NCBI RefSeq assembly: GCF_002327105.1 | Contig: NZ_CP023406.1 | Location: 558,001-622,000 of the forward strand | Direction: 5' to 3' | DNA: 64,000 nucleotides | DNA from: Luteimonas chenhongjianii | GTDB lineage: Bacteria > Pseudomonadota > Gammaproteobacteria > Xanthomonadales > Xanthomonadaceae | Shown here: piece after piece, positions 53,348-62,157 of the stretch | Numbering within the stretch: the first letter of the stretch is position 1 | How the letters are laid out: each line of letters starts with the position of its first letter | Notes under the pieces: model-generated | What the model was told of the DNA's origin: nothing | What the model saw: the letters and a program-made list of their open reading frames with translations, nothing else | The model's database searches: none | Position numbers and translations under genes: made by a program

Positions 53348-55075
53348 TCAGTCCGGCGTGCTTCGACGCGCCGGCGCCGCACGCGCGGCATCGCTCGTCA
53401 CTCGTCGCGCATTGAACTCGCTGTCGGCGTCCCACCGCGGCCAGTGTTCGCCATTGGCGAGCATCTCGGCCAGGCGATATACCGTGCGCGTGTCCGCCGT
53501 GGGGCCGGCCATGTCCCAGCTGGCGTCGAAGGCGTCGCCGGGCTGGTGGTAACGGTGGCTGAAGTAATCCGCGCGCGCGGCCTTGCCGCCTTCGACGCCA
53601 CCATCGAGCTGGTCCATGCCGGGGCCGATCGTGATCGCCGGCACGCCGGCCTGGGCAAAGGCGAAGTGGTCGGCGCGGTAGAACAGGCCGGCTTCGAGAT
53701 TGGGATCCGGCGACCAGTCACGCCTATCGATCGCGGCCGCGGTGGCCAGATCACGCTCGAGTGACACCCGGCCCTTGCCCCAGGACGAGATGTCGCGCGT
53801 CTCGCCATCGGGACTCCACATTTCCATGTTGAGGACTGCCGCCGTCGTCTCCAGCGGGCGCAGCGGATGGGCCACGTAATACGTTGCTCCGAGCAGGCCG
53901 TTTTCCTCCGCCGTCAGCGCGATGAACTGCAGCGTGCGCGCCGGGCGCGGACCAGCTGCGAAGACGCGGGCGAGTTCAAGCATCGAGGCGATCGCGGTGG
54001 CGTTGTCGACCGCGCCGTTGATGATCGCGTCGCCGGCGGCGTCGGGCTCGCCGATGCCGAAGCTGTCCCAGTGTCCGGACACGACCACCGTTTCATCCGG
54101 CCGCGATGCGCCTGGCAGCACGCCGACGACGTTGTGGCTGGCCACGCGCTCGCGCTTGACCTCGAACGCGATATCCAAAGTGGCATCGCCGAGCGCGCCG
54201 CCCCGGAAGCCGTGCTGCTGCGCGCGGCGCTTCTCTGCATCGAAGTCGAGGCCGGCGTCCTGGAACAGTCGTTCGGCGACGTGCCGTTGCATCCAGCCAC
54301 GCACGGGCAGGTGATGGGCCTCGGCATTGGCACGGACGATGTCGTACTGCGGTCCGGCGCGTCCGTTGCGCACCGTCGCCCAGGGGTACGAGGCCGGCTC
54401 GGTCTCGTGCACGATCAGCACGCCGGCGGCGCCGCGCTTCGCGGCTTCCTCGTACTTGTAGGTCCAGCGGCCATACAAGGTCAGCGCGCGACCGCCGAAT
54501 GGGCCGGGCTCGGCGGCATCGAAGTCCGGATCGTTGATCAGCACCACCACGATCTTGCCGGCGACATCGAGCCCTGCGTAGTCGTCCCAGTCGAGTTCCG
54601 GAGCGGTAATGCCGTAACCGGCGAATACCAGCGGCGCTGCCGACAGGTCCACGCCCGTCCCGGGGCGCAGGGTTTCCACCGCGATGTCGTCCCCATTGGC
54701 CAGCGTGCGGGTGGCGCCGCCCGCATGCAGCCGTGCAGTCACCGGGCCGTCGATCGTGCTGCGCTCGAGCGTGACCGCCTGGGTCCAGCCGCCCGCGTCA
54801 CCGCCCGGTTCGAGACCGGCCTGCGCGAACTGCCCGCTGAGATAGGCGACGGTCCTGTCCTCGCCTTCGGTCGTCGGCGCGCGGCCCTGGAAGTCGTCCG
54901 AGGCCAGGACCGACAGGTGTCGGGCGAGATGGTGGCCCTGGATGCCGCCCCCGGGAACCACGGCTGACGCAGTCGCTGGCCCCGCGGAGCCCGCGGGTAC
55001 CTCGGCGCGTGAAGGCGGACAGGCGGCGAGCAACAAGGCGCAAGCCAGCGCGCTCATGCGGGGCAGGGTCGACAT
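53348..55075 (-). CDS. M28-family zinc aminopeptidase (exported lipoprotein-like)
   Basis: Periplasmic or surface exopeptidase. Signal MSTLPRMSALACALLLAAC has a LAAC lipobox. A protease-associated (PA) insert is visible around LVFAGYGITAPELDWDDYAGLDVAGKIV. The two-zinc core follows: VVSGHWDSFGIG (His, Asp), NGAVDNATAIASMLEL (Asp), TAEENGLLGATYYV (Glu pair), NMEMW, and YFSHRYHQPGDAF (final His). 575 aa is typical of the large PA-M28 group. It is divergent from a small I78-type protease-inhibitor lipoprotein whose start lies 100 bases away. Confidence 0.93.
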   Translation of the reverse strand: MSTLPRMSALACALLLAACPPSRAEVPAGSAGPATASAVVPGGGIQGHHLARHLSVLASDDFQGRAPTTEGEDRTVAYLSGQFAQAGLEPGGDAGGWTQAVTLERSTIDGPVTARLHAGGATRTLANGDDIAVETLRPGTGVDLSAAPLVFAGYGITAPELDWDDYAGLDVAGKIVVVLINDPDFDAAEPGPFGGRALTLYGRWTYKYEEAAKRGAAGVLIVHETEPASYPWATVRNGRAGPQYDIVRANAEAHHLPVRGWMQRHVAERLFQDAGLDFDAEKRRAQQHGFRGGALGDATLDIAFEVKRERVASHNVVGVLPGASRPDETVVVSGHWDSFGIGEPDAAGDAIINGAVDNATAIASMLELARVFAAGPRPARTLQFIALTAEENGLLGATYYVAHPLRPLETTAAVLNMEMWSPDGETRDISSWGKGRVSLERDLATAAAIDRRDWSPDPNLEAGLFYRADHFAFAQAGVPAITIGPGMDQLDGGVEGGKAARADYFSHRYHQPGDAFDASWDMAGPTADTRTVYRLAEMLANGEHWPRWDADSEFNARRVTSDAARAAPARRSTPD

Positions 55076-55174
55076 CGGCAGTCCACGGTCGGGCGTGCGG
55101 CCATGATGCCGCAGGTGGGCGATGCTCCTTCGATTGGCTACAGTGGCCATCGGCTTCCCGCTCTGGAGTTCCCG

Positions 55175-55597
55175 ATGATGCGTCGTCTGCGCAGTGCACC
55201 GCCCTACCTGTTCGCTGCCGCGCTCGCGCCGATGCTGGCCCTGGCCGCCTGCGCGCCGGCGCCCGAAGAAACGTTCGAGGAAGAGCTGCCCGCAGCCAGC
55301 GCGGCGGATGCCGACACCGGCGCGGGCAGCGCGATCGAAACCGAGTTCGGCAACACCTCGGGGGCAGCGGCGCCCGGCGCCGAGCCTGAGGCGACTCCCT
55401 GCGACACCGAAGCCTTGCAGAGCCTGATCGGCGAACAGGGCAGCGAAGCGGTGTACGCCCGCGCGACGCAGGAGTCCGGGGCCAGTTCCTACCGCGCCCT
55501 GGGGCCCAGCGACATGGCGACGATGGATTTCCGGCCCGACCGGCTGAACATCGATCTCGATGCGGACGGCAGGATCACGGGCTTCCGCTGCGGCTGA
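55175..55597 (+). CDS. Peptidase-inhibitor I78-family lipoprotein
   Basis: 140 residues. Lipoprotein signal (AALAPMLALAAC) then an acidic linker (EETFEEELPAASAADAD), then a short I78 domain: ALQSLIGEQGSEAV, SYRALGPSDMATMDFRPDRL and NIDLDADGRITGFRCG, which match the conserved core (a Cys at each end of the domain, DFRPDRLN, GxxxGFRCG). I78 proteins inhibit serine proteases. Start ATG 55175 is preferred because GGAG precedes it, over the upstream ATGs in noise. It is divergent from, and close to, the M28 peptidase. Confidence 0.85.
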   Translation: MMRRLRSAPPYLFAAALAPMLALAACAPAPEETFEEELPAASAADADTGAGSAIETEFGNTSGAAAPGAEPEATPCDTEALQSLIGEQGSEAVYARATQESGASSYRALGPSDMATMDFRPDRLNIDLDADGRITGFRCG

Positions 55598-55621
55598 TCC
55601 GCGGTACGCCTGGACGTCGCA

Positions 55622-55648
55622 CAACGCCCGGCCTCGAGCCGGGCGTTG
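55622..55648 (+). terminator. Hairpin after the I78 lipoprotein gene
   Basis: Perfect 11-bp stem CAACGCCCGGC / GCCGGGCGTTG with a 5-base loop, 24 bases after the stop. No T-tract follows, so termination may be partial or Rho-aided. Confidence 0.55.
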
Positions 55649-55761
55649 CAGTCCGGGATCCCGGAAAACATCGAGCCGTCGTCCGACGCACGTCGAGAAT
55701 CGACCGGCTCCGAACTGCTGTTTGCGGCATCGGCCGCCCCTCGGCGCCGGCTCAGCGCTCG

Positions 55762-55977
55762 TCACCCTTCCGTTTGAAGTCCACCGGCTGACCATCGCCG
55801 CGACGGGTCCAGCGCCCACTGGCCTCGCGTTCGCAACCGCGCGAAACCGGTTCGCCCGGCCGATCCGGCCGACTGGCGCACAGCGGGTCCGCATCGACGC
55901 GGATTGGTGTCGCGGTATTCACAGGAGCCGCAGCCTGCGAGCAGCAGGATCGTGAGCAGGGTGACCGGAGTGCGCAT
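55762..55977 (-). pseudogene. Small lipoprotein gene, possibly frameshifted
   Basis: ATG 55977 opens a strong lipoprotein signal (MRTPVTLLTILLLAGCGSCE), so export is likely. In that frame the ORF continues 71 codons (stop 55762) but with poor third-position GC. One base away, the frame reads TATPIRVDADPLCASRPDRP and on through RWTRRGDGQPVDFKRKGDER to a stop at 55752, which looks more protein-like. So either the first frame is the true short lipoprotein, or one base is extra near 55918. Unrecognised. Confidence 0.4.
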
Positions 55978-56351
55978 GTGTCGCCTCCGCTGCAAGGGCG
56001 CGTGGACGATCGCAGAGCAGGCCAGGCGCCGCAATGCGGATCGGCGTCGGTTGGCGGGTACGCCGGTGACACGACCGCAAGCACTTCGATCGCGTCTCGA
56101 TCGCGTCGCCGGATCGCCATCCTCCATTGCGCGGGCGCCGCGTGATCGAACGCGCGACGGCGGTACCCGGTTCCGAGCCCGCGCTCTGGCGGGAGCGTCG
56201 CAGACAGTCGGGGCCGCGCGGGCCAGTCGGTACCGGTCACACTTCGCGGTGCCCGTCGGCGCAATCCTGCGCCCTAGGGTTGGTCCGGGGGTGCGGGCGG
56301 CACGCATGCGAGCGAAGCTGCCATCGAGGTCCTGTCCATGTCGGTGTCGCC
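55978..56351. other. Intergenic region before LysM effector-like gene
   Basis: About 370 bases between the divergent small lipoprotein and the LysM gene. No other gene supported; long ORFs across it are Arg-rich shadows. Confidence 0.45.
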
Positions 56352-57407
56352 ATGACCACGATCCTGTCCACCTCACTGACAGCCGGCGTCGGTCCTTGGC
56401 GCAGCGATGACGGCAACACCGCCCGCCAGCACGTCGTCGAACGCGGCGAGACCCTCTCGGCGATCGCGCAGCGATTCGGAACCGATGTCGCGGCGCTGCT
56501 CGCGGCCAATCCGCAGGTCCACAATCCGGACGTGATCTATCCCGGCGACACCCTGGCGATACCGGCCGGCGCCGGGGGCGTCGCGGTGCGTCCCGGCGAC
56601 ACGCTGTGGGGCATCGCCTCCGCCCATGGCACGACAGTCCCGGCGTTGCTGGCGGTCAATCCCGAGATCCGCAACCCCGACGTCCTGCAGGTCGGCCAGA
56701 TCGTCGCCTTGCCGGGCGCCGGCGCCGCGCAGCCTTCGCTGGGCCCGGCCGACCCTGCACCCCGGCCGGACACCGGCGCGTACCGTCTAGGCGGCCTGTC
56801 CGAGCAGTACGAAACGGGTGGGCGAGGCCCGGGCACCGTGTCGAGCGGCATCGACGATCCCGGCGGCGTCTCCTACGGCACTTACCAGCTGGCAACCAGT
56901 CGCGGACGTCCGCAGGAGTTTCTCGCCAGCGAAGGCAGCGCGTGGGCACCGGAATTCGCAGCCTCGGCGCCGGGCAGCGCGGCGTTCAGCGCGACCTGGC
57001 GCGAGATCGCGGCACGCGAGCCGCAGGCCTTCGGCGATGCGCAGCACGGTTTCATCCGGCGCACGCACCACGACGTGCAGGTCGAACGCGTGGCCGCCGA
57101 CACCGGCCTCGACATCTCGACGCGTTCGCAGGCGGTGCAGGATGCGGTCTGGTCGACCGCGGTCCAGCACGGTCCGGCGAACAACGTGGTCATCACCGCG
57201 GTACGCGATGTCGAGGCCCGGGGGCTGTCACCTGACGATGGCGTCGCCTACGACCGCGCGCTGATCGACGCGATCTACGACGAACGCGGCCGCCGCGGCG
57301 TGGATGGCGCGCTGGTCCACTTCCCGAGCGCGCCGGCGTCGACGCAGGAGAGCGTGGCCAACCGCTTCGCCCGTGAGCGTGCCGATGCACAGGCGATGCT
57401 CGGCTGA
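56352..57407 (+). CDS. LysM-domain protein with VgrG-related lysozyme-like C-terminal domain, candidate murein-hydrolase effector
   Basis: 351 residues without a signal peptide. Two LysM peptidoglycan-binding domains: residues about 27-73 (HVVERGETLSAIAQRFGTDV) and 77-124 (VAVRPGDTLWGIASAHGTTV). After a Pro-rich linker, the C-terminal domain (about 145-351) has SSGIDDPGGVSYGTYQLATS, GSAAFSATWREIAAREPQAFG and QDAVWSTAVQHGP, which resembles the lysozyme-like domain named VgrG-related in phage and secreted proteins; GGVSYGTYQL is its marker. Lack of a signal with LysM domains suggests export by a specialised secretion system or lysis. The next gene encodes a lipoprotein, consistent with an effector-immunity pair. 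An alternative is a prophage remnant or a housekeeping endolysin. Confidence 0.75.
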   Translation: MTTILSTSLTAGVGPWRSDDGNTARQHVVERGETLSAIAQRFGTDVAALLAANPQVHNPDVIYPGDTLAIPAGAGGVAVRPGDTLWGIASAHGTTVPALLAVNPEIRNPDVLQVGQIVALPGAGAAQPSLGPADPAPRPDTGAYRLGGLSEQYETGGRGPGTVSSGIDDPGGVSYGTYQLATSRGRPQEFLASEGSAWAPEFAASAPGSAAFSATWREIAAREPQAFGDAQHGFIRRTHHDVQVERVAADTGLDISTRSQAVQDAVWSTAVQHGPANNVVITAVRDVEARGLSPDDGVAYDRALIDAIYDERGRRGVDGALVHFPSAPASTQESVANRFARERADAQAMLG

Positions 57408-57478
57408 TACCGGCGCGCTCCACGGGGCGTGCGGATGGACGAAGCTGGGCGGTGTCCGTCGCCTTTCGTGAGGTCATG

Positions 57479-57982
57479 ATGCTCAAGTCCTGCACTGCCA
57501 TCGCCCTGACACTCCTTGTTGCAGCTTGTGGTGACAGGCCGGCCGAGGCGCGGGCGCAGACCCTGCCGTCGTCCAGAACGCCGAAAACGGACCCGGCAGC
57601 CCCCGTGACTGCTCCGGCCGCGTCTCCCGCCGGCGAGTACGCGAGGTCCGGCGCACGTGTCGGCACTCTGGAACTGCGCGACGCCGGGAATGGCGAATGG
57701 ACCATCCGCCTGCAGGGCGGCGGCGCGCCCATCGAGGGCGCGGGGATGGTGGCCGACTGCGAACTGCATGCCCGAGGCACCCGTGAGGGCGATCGCATCC
57801 AAGCGAACGTGGTGCCGTTCGACAGCACGCTGATGTCGGTGACCACAGCCGATCTGCAACGCCGGCCATCAGCCGTGACCGTCACGCTCGAAGGCGACGC
57901 GGCCATCGTGGACACCGACTTCGCGCTCTGCGCGATGCAGGCCGATCTCAACGGCCGCTATGTGCGACGAGCGGCGCGTTGA
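57479..57982 (+). CDS. Lipoprotein, candidate immunity protein for the adjacent murein hydrolase
   Basis: 167 residues with signal and lipobox (TAIALTLLVAAC, Cys 16). A Pro/Ala linker precedes a compact beta-rich domain: GEYARSGARVGTLELRDAGN, GEWTIRLQGGGAPIEGAG, MVADCELHARG and ALCAMQADLNGRYVR, with two cysteines. The layout resembles periplasmic inhibitors of lysozyme-type effectors, but no motif is unique, so the role is inferred from being 71 bases downstream of the LysM/lysozyme gene. ATG 57479 is preferred with GAGG upstream; ATG 57476 is an alternative. Confidence 0.6.
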   Translation: MLKSCTAIALTLLVAACGDRPAEARAQTLPSSRTPKTDPAAPVTAPAASPAGEYARSGARVGTLELRDAGNGEWTIRLQGGGAPIEGAGMVADCELHARGTREGDRIQANVVPFDSTLMSVTTADLQRRPSAVTVTLEGDAAIVDTDFALCAMQADLNGRYVRRAAR

Positions 57983-58346
57983 ACAGCCGATCGGCGCGCA
58001 TGGCCAAAACCAGCTGCGCCGGAAAGGACCATAACCGGTTCTGACCGCGACACCTGATCCGGCGATAGGGGCGTCTCCGCGGTCGCGCTGGCCCTGGCCA
58101 CGGCGCGGTGCAGGGCGTTTGCTCCTCACTCGAGTGACGTAGCGCCCTGTGTCACTGGGCCCGTCACCGTGCGCGCAGCGGGATCGGCGCGACCTCGGGC
58201 ATCGCCGGTTGCACGCCATGATCCAGGCTGTGGGGGGCAATTCGATCATTGCGCCCCGCCCAGCGCGCAGCCCCATCCCAGCGTCCCTGATGCGCCTCGC
58301 TGCGATGCTCGCCGCCGCCCCGGGTCCGCAGGCCAGGAGCGGCCGG
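57983..58346. other. Intergenic, convergent ends
   Basis: About 360 bases between the lipoprotein gene and the lytic transglycosylase gene that converge. No gene or clear hairpin was supported. Confidence 0.45.
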
Positions 58347-59564
58347 TCAGCGACCGGCCTTCAGGGCATCGAGGATGCGCGCACCGGCGCGGCCGTCGTC
58401 GGGGCTCAAGCCGATGCGACGCTGCTCGGACTGGATCGCGCGCCGACTTTCGGTGCCGATCATGCCGTCGACCTCGCCGATCGCATGGCCGCGTGCCAGC
58501 ATCAGCGTCTGCAGTTCGCGACGCTGCGCGCGCGACAGGCCCGGGTCATCGGTCGGCCACGCGGTCATCGGACCGCTGCCGCCACGCAGGCGGTCGGCGA
58601 GCGTCGCAATCGCCAGCGCGTAGCTCTCCGCCGCGTTGTAGGAATAGATCGCGTCGTAGTTGCGGAACACCATGAAGGCCGGGCCTTTCGCCCCGGTCGG
58701 CACGATGACCGCCGCGCGCGTGTCACCGCTCGGCAGCGCTCCGCCGTCCAGGCGGGTGACGCCGCGTGTGGTCCAGTCGGCCACGGTCTTGCGGTTCGTG
58801 CGTCCCGCCTGCGCGGTGTCGAAGCCGGTCGGCAACCTGATCTCGTACCCCCAGGGCTGCCCGGTGCGCCAGCCGGACTGCTTGAGATAGTTCGCCGTCG
58901 AGGCCAGCGCGTCGGGAATGCTGTCGACCAGATCGCGGCGGCCATCGCCGTCGAAATCGACCGCGATGCGCGCATAGGTGCTCGGCATGAACTGCGTATG
59001 CCCGAATGCCCCGGCCCACGACCCGGTGGTGTCAGGATCGCGCAGATCGCCGTCGTGCATCAGCTTGAGCAGCGCGAGGAACTCGCCGCGGAAGAACGGC
59101 TGGCGACGGCCATTGCAGGCCAGGGTCGCCAGTGACACGCGCAGCGGCCGCTTGCCGGAGATGCGCCCGTAATCGCTCTCGACGCCCCACACCGCGACCA
59201 CGGTCTCTGCGTCCACGCCGTACTGCGCGGCGACGCGGTCGAGCAGTGCGCGGTGCTCGGCCAGCTTCGCGCGACCGTCGGCGACGCGCTCATCGTCGAC
59301 GAGACCGGCGAGGTAGTCCCACAGCGGTGTGGTGAACTCGGGCTGCGAATCGAGCAGGGGCAGCACCGACATGTCCGGCGTCACGTCGGCGAGCCGGTCG
59401 AACGCGGCCGCCGGGATGCCGGCCTTGGCGGCGTCGGCGCGGATGCCGGCCATGCAGCGCGCGAAGGCGGCGGTATCGACCGGGGGCGCGGGAGTCTGCG
59501 CGGCGGCGCTGCCGGTGGACAGCAACAGGCCTGCCAAGGCCACGGAGCGGAAACGAAGCGACAT
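58347..59564 (-). CDS. Lytic murein transglycosylase (MltB-like) with C-terminal peptidoglycan-binding domain
   Basis: Periplasmic enzyme cleaving glycan strands to 1,6-anhydro-muropeptides. Signal peptide MSLRFRSVALAGLLLSTGSAAAQ. Catalytic Glu is in VVAVWGVESDYGRISGKRPL near residue 120; LATLACNGRRQPFF, SWAGAFGHTQFMPSTY and LKQSGWRTGQPWGYEIRLP are the SLT-2/MltB motifs. The final 60 residues (LSRAQRRELQTLMLARGHAI) form a PG_binding_1 domain. 405 aa. Its products are what AmpG and AnmK recycle. Confidence 0.95.
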   Translation of the reverse strand: MSLRFRSVALAGLLLSTGSAAAQTPAPPVDTAAFARCMAGIRADAAKAGIPAAAFDRLADVTPDMSVLPLLDSQPEFTTPLWDYLAGLVDDERVADGRAKLAEHRALLDRVAAQYGVDAETVVAVWGVESDYGRISGKRPLRVSLATLACNGRRQPFFRGEFLALLKLMHDGDLRDPDTTGSWAGAFGHTQFMPSTYARIAVDFDGDGRRDLVDSIPDALASTANYLKQSGWRTGQPWGYEIRLPTGFDTAQAGRTNRKTVADWTTRGVTRLDGGALPSGDTRAAVIVPTGAKGPAFMVFRNYDAIYSYNAAESYALAIATLADRLRGGSGPMTAWPTDDPGLSRAQRRELQTLMLARGHAIGEVDGMIGTESRRAIQSEQRRIGLSPDDGRAGARILDALKAGR

Positions 59565-59652
59565 GCGAAAGTCCAGCGCGGAGCGGGACCACCACTGTGC
59601 ACGAGCGCGCGTCTCGCTTGCGTCCCCGCAGCGCGGCGGTTTCACCGGAGGC

Positions 59653-60048
59653 TCAGCTGAGGTCGCCGTCGACATAAAACCAGCGGCCGTCCTCGCGTAC
59701 GAAGCGGCTGCGCTCGCGCATACGCACCACGCTGCCACCGCCAACGCGGTAGCGGGCGACGAACTCGACTTCCGCGTGCGCGGCGTCGACGACATCGTGG
59801 GCCTTGACGTCGAGCCCCAGCCAGACCGGCTGCGGCTCCTCGAAGTCGATTGCCGCCGGACGCGTCGACGCGTGCCAGCTGGCGCGCAGGTAGTCAGCGT
59901 CGCCGCGCACATAGGCGACGTAGCGCGAGCGCATCAGCGCTTCTGCGTCCGCCGCTGGCGCGCCGGCATGCAGAGGGCCGCAGCAGGCCGCATAGGCACG
60001 GCCTCGGCCGCAGGGACAGGGTTCGACGACAGGGGCGGGTTTCGACAT
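59653..60048 (-). CDS. YchJ-family SEC-C motif protein
   Basis: 131 residues. SEC-C zinc-knuckle motif at the start ([20 protein letters not shown]), then an NTF2-like domain with [20 protein letters not shown] and [35 protein letters not shown], the YchJ consensus. Function in the family is unknown. ATG 60048 is the natural start. It is transcribed in the same direction as radC with 46 bases between. Confidence 0.9.
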   Translation of the reverse strand: MSKPAPVVEPCPCGRGRAYAACCGPLHAGAPAADAEALMRSRYVAYVRGDADYLRASWHASTRPAAIDFEEPQPVWLGLDVKAHDVVDAAHAEVEFVARYRVGGGSVVRMRERSRFVREDGRWFYVDGDLS

Positions 60049-60094
60049 GGCGCCAGTGTGCGGGCGGAGACGCCAACCGCCAACCGCGCGCCCG

Positions 60095-60769
60095 CTATAC
60101 CCAGCCGCGCGTGGCGAGCGACACCGCGGCGCCATCGCCAACGACAAAATGGTCGAGCAACCGCACATCGACCAGGGCCAGCGCCTGCTTGAGCTGCGCG
60201 GTGACCGCGCGATCGGCGGCGCTGGGTTCGCGGCTGCCACTGGGGTGGTTGTGACCGACGATCACCGCGGCGGCATTGTGCGCCAGCGCGCGCCGTACCA
60301 CTTCGCGGGGGTGGACCTCGGCGCCGTCGATCGTGCCGCGGAACAGTTCCTCGAAGGCAAGCGCGCGGTGCCGCGTGTCGACGAACAGGGCCGCAAACAC
60401 TTCGTGTGTGTAACCCCGCAGGCGCTGGGAGAAATAGCGGCCGGCCGCTGCCGGGTCGGTCATCGCTTCGCCGCGCGCCAGCTCCGCCGCGAGCACCCGG
60501 TTGCCGAGCTCCAGCGCGGCCGACAGCGCGCAGGCGCGAGCGGGGCCCAGGCCGGGCAGGGCAGCCAGGCCCTTCGCGCCCCGCTCGACCAGCGCGCGCA
60601 GGGGGCCGTGCGCGGCCAGCAGCTGGCGTGCGGTCGTCACCGCGTCCTGGCCGCGAAGGCCGGAGCCGAGGAAGATCGCCAGCAGTTCGGCATCCGACAG
60701 TGCGGTCGCGCCCTGGCCCAGCAGCTTCTCGCGCGGTCGTTCGGTCGCCGGCCATTCGCGGATGTGCAT
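60095..60769 (-). CDS. radC: RadC-family JAMM-domain protein
   Basis: Named from a DNA-repair phenotype but of uncertain role. Helix-hairpin-helix region with [22 protein letters not shown], then the JAMM metalloprotease motif [22 protein letters not shown] with two His and Asp, and [10 protein letters not shown] at the end. 224 aa is normal. Divergent from the coaC gene, sharing a 170-base control region. Confidence 0.95.
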   Translation of the reverse strand: MHIREWPATERPREKLLGQGATALSDAELLAIFLGSGLRGQDAVTTARQLLAAHGPLRALVERGAKGLAALPGLGPARACALSAALELGNRVLAAELARGEAMTDPAAAGRYFSQRLRGYTHEVFAALFVDTRHRALAFEELFRGTIDGAEVHPREVVRRALAHNAAAVIVGHNHPSGSREPSAADRAVTAQLKQALALVDVRLLDHFVVGDGAAVSLATRGWV

Positions 60770-60940
60770 ATGCGTTCCATTCGGGAGCGCCGGTACGGGC
60801 GGCGTGCGCAAGGGGAGAGCGACGCGCCACCCGGACCGGCGAAGACTCCATTCCAGCGCGCACCCGCTGCGCCTGCAGCCGGCTGGGGCGGATGCTTCGG
60901 GTAAGCTGTCTGCCGGTTTTCCGGTAGGACTTCGCCGACG

Positions 60941-61492
60941 ATGGGCGCCGCTTCGACTCCGCTGCACGGGCAGCGCATCCTGCTGTGTGTCTGTGGCGGC
61001 ATCGCCGCCTACAAGGCCGCGGACCTGGTCCGTCGGCTGCGCGACGCCGGCGCCGAGGTGCGCGTCGCCATGACCGAGAGCGCCCAGCAGTTCGTCTCCG
61101 CGACCACATTCCAGGCGGTCTCCCACCACATCGTGCGCACCACGCTGTGGGACCCGGGCGCCGAAGCCGCGATGGGCCACATCGAACTCGCGCGCTGGGC
61201 GAGCCGCGTGGTCGTGGCGCCGGCGACGGCCAACACCCTGGCCAAGCTTGCGCATGGCTTTGCCGACAACCTCGTGACCACGCTGTGCCTGGCGACGACG
61301 GCGCCGCTGACCGTGTGCCCGGCGATGAACCACCGCATGTGGCTGCATCCGGCCACCCAGGCCAATATCGAAATGCTGCGCTCGCGCGGTGTGCAGGTGA
61401 TCGGCCCCGAGAACGGGCCGCTGGCCGAAGGCGAGTCGGGTCCGGGCCGGCTCGCCGAGCCGCAGGCCATCGTCTCTGCGCTGCCCCTATGA
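60941..61492 (+). CDS. coaC: Phosphopantothenoylcysteine decarboxylase (CoaC half), separate ORF
   Basis: Flavoprotein decarboxylating 4'-phosphopantothenoylcysteine in CoA synthesis. The domain is complete: [22 protein letters not shown], the active His in [31 protein letters not shown] and [14 protein letters not shown], the PxMNxxMW motif. In most proteobacteria this is the N-terminal half of a single CoaBC protein; here it ends at TGA 61490 (residue 183) and the CoaB half begins at an overlapping ATG. Adding one base to the CCCC run at 61485-61488 would fuse them, so the split is either real gene fission or a frameshift. Confidence 0.92.
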   Translation: MGAASTPLHGQRILLCVCGGIAAYKAADLVRRLRDAGAEVRVAMTESAQQFVSATTFQAVSHHIVRTTLWDPGAEAAMGHIELARWASRVVVAPATANTLAKLAHGFADNLVTTLCLATTAPLTVCPAMNHRMWLHPATQANIEMLRSRGVQVIGPENGPLAEGESGPGRLAEPQAIVSALPL

Positions 61493-62157
61493 GCGGCGCC
61501 CTCGTCGGCCGCCGGGTGCTGGTCACCGCCGGTCCGACCTTCGAGGATCTCGATCCGGTGCGGTTCCTCGGCAACCGCAGCAGCGGCAAGATGGGATTCG
61601 CGATTGCCGCGTCGGCCGCACGCGCCGGCGCCGAGGTGGTGCTGATTGCCGGTCCGGTGCAATTGCCGACGCCCGGTGGCGTGCGCCGCGTCGACGTGCG
61701 CTCGGCCGCGCAGATGCACGCTGCGGTGTTCGATGCGCTGCCGGCCGATGTCTATATCGGCGCCGCCGCGGTCGCCGACTTCACTCCGGCGCAGGTCGCG
61801 CCCTCGAAGATCAAGAAGCGGCCGGGCGAAGACGGCCTGAGCCTGCAGCTGGTCCGCACCCGCGACATCCTCGCCGATGTCGCCGCTTCCACGCCGCGCC
61901 CGACCCTCGTCGTCGGATTCGCCGCCGAGACCGACGACGTCGAAGCCAACGCGCGGGCCAAGCTGCTCGCCAAGCGCGTCGATCTGATTGCCGCGAACCG
62001 GGTCGGGGTGGCCGGCAGCGGTTTTGAAAGCGACGACAACACGCTGCGGGTGCACGACCTCGCAGGCCAGGTCCAGCTGGGCCCGGCTTCCAAGGCCGAG
62101 ATTGCCGACCGTCTGGTCGCAATGCTCGCCGACCGACTCATGAAGGAAGTCCGATGA
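61489..62157 (+). CDS. coaB: Phosphopantothenate-cysteine ligase (CoaB half), separate ORF
   Basis: Ligates cysteine to phosphopantothenate using CTP. The start [40 protein letters not shown] contains the family's nucleotide-binding segment; [18 protein letters not shown] has the conserved Asn/Lys-like KxKK motif, and [16 protein letters not shown] follows. It overlaps the coaC ORF by 4 bases (ATGA), and its end overlaps dut by 4 bases, so all are translationally coupled. 222 aa is the normal CoaB half. See coaC for the split. Confidence 0.92.
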   Translation: MSGALVGRRVLVTAGPTFEDLDPVRFLGNRSSGKMGFAIAASAARAGAEVVLIAGPVQLPTPGGVRRVDVRSAAQMHAAVFDALPADVYIGAAAVADFTPAQVAPSKIKKRPGEDGLSLQLVRTRDILADVAASTPRPTLVVGFAAETDDVEANARAKLLAKRVDLIAANRVGVAGSGFESDDNTLRVHDLAGQVQLGPASKAEIADRLVAMLADRLMKEVR

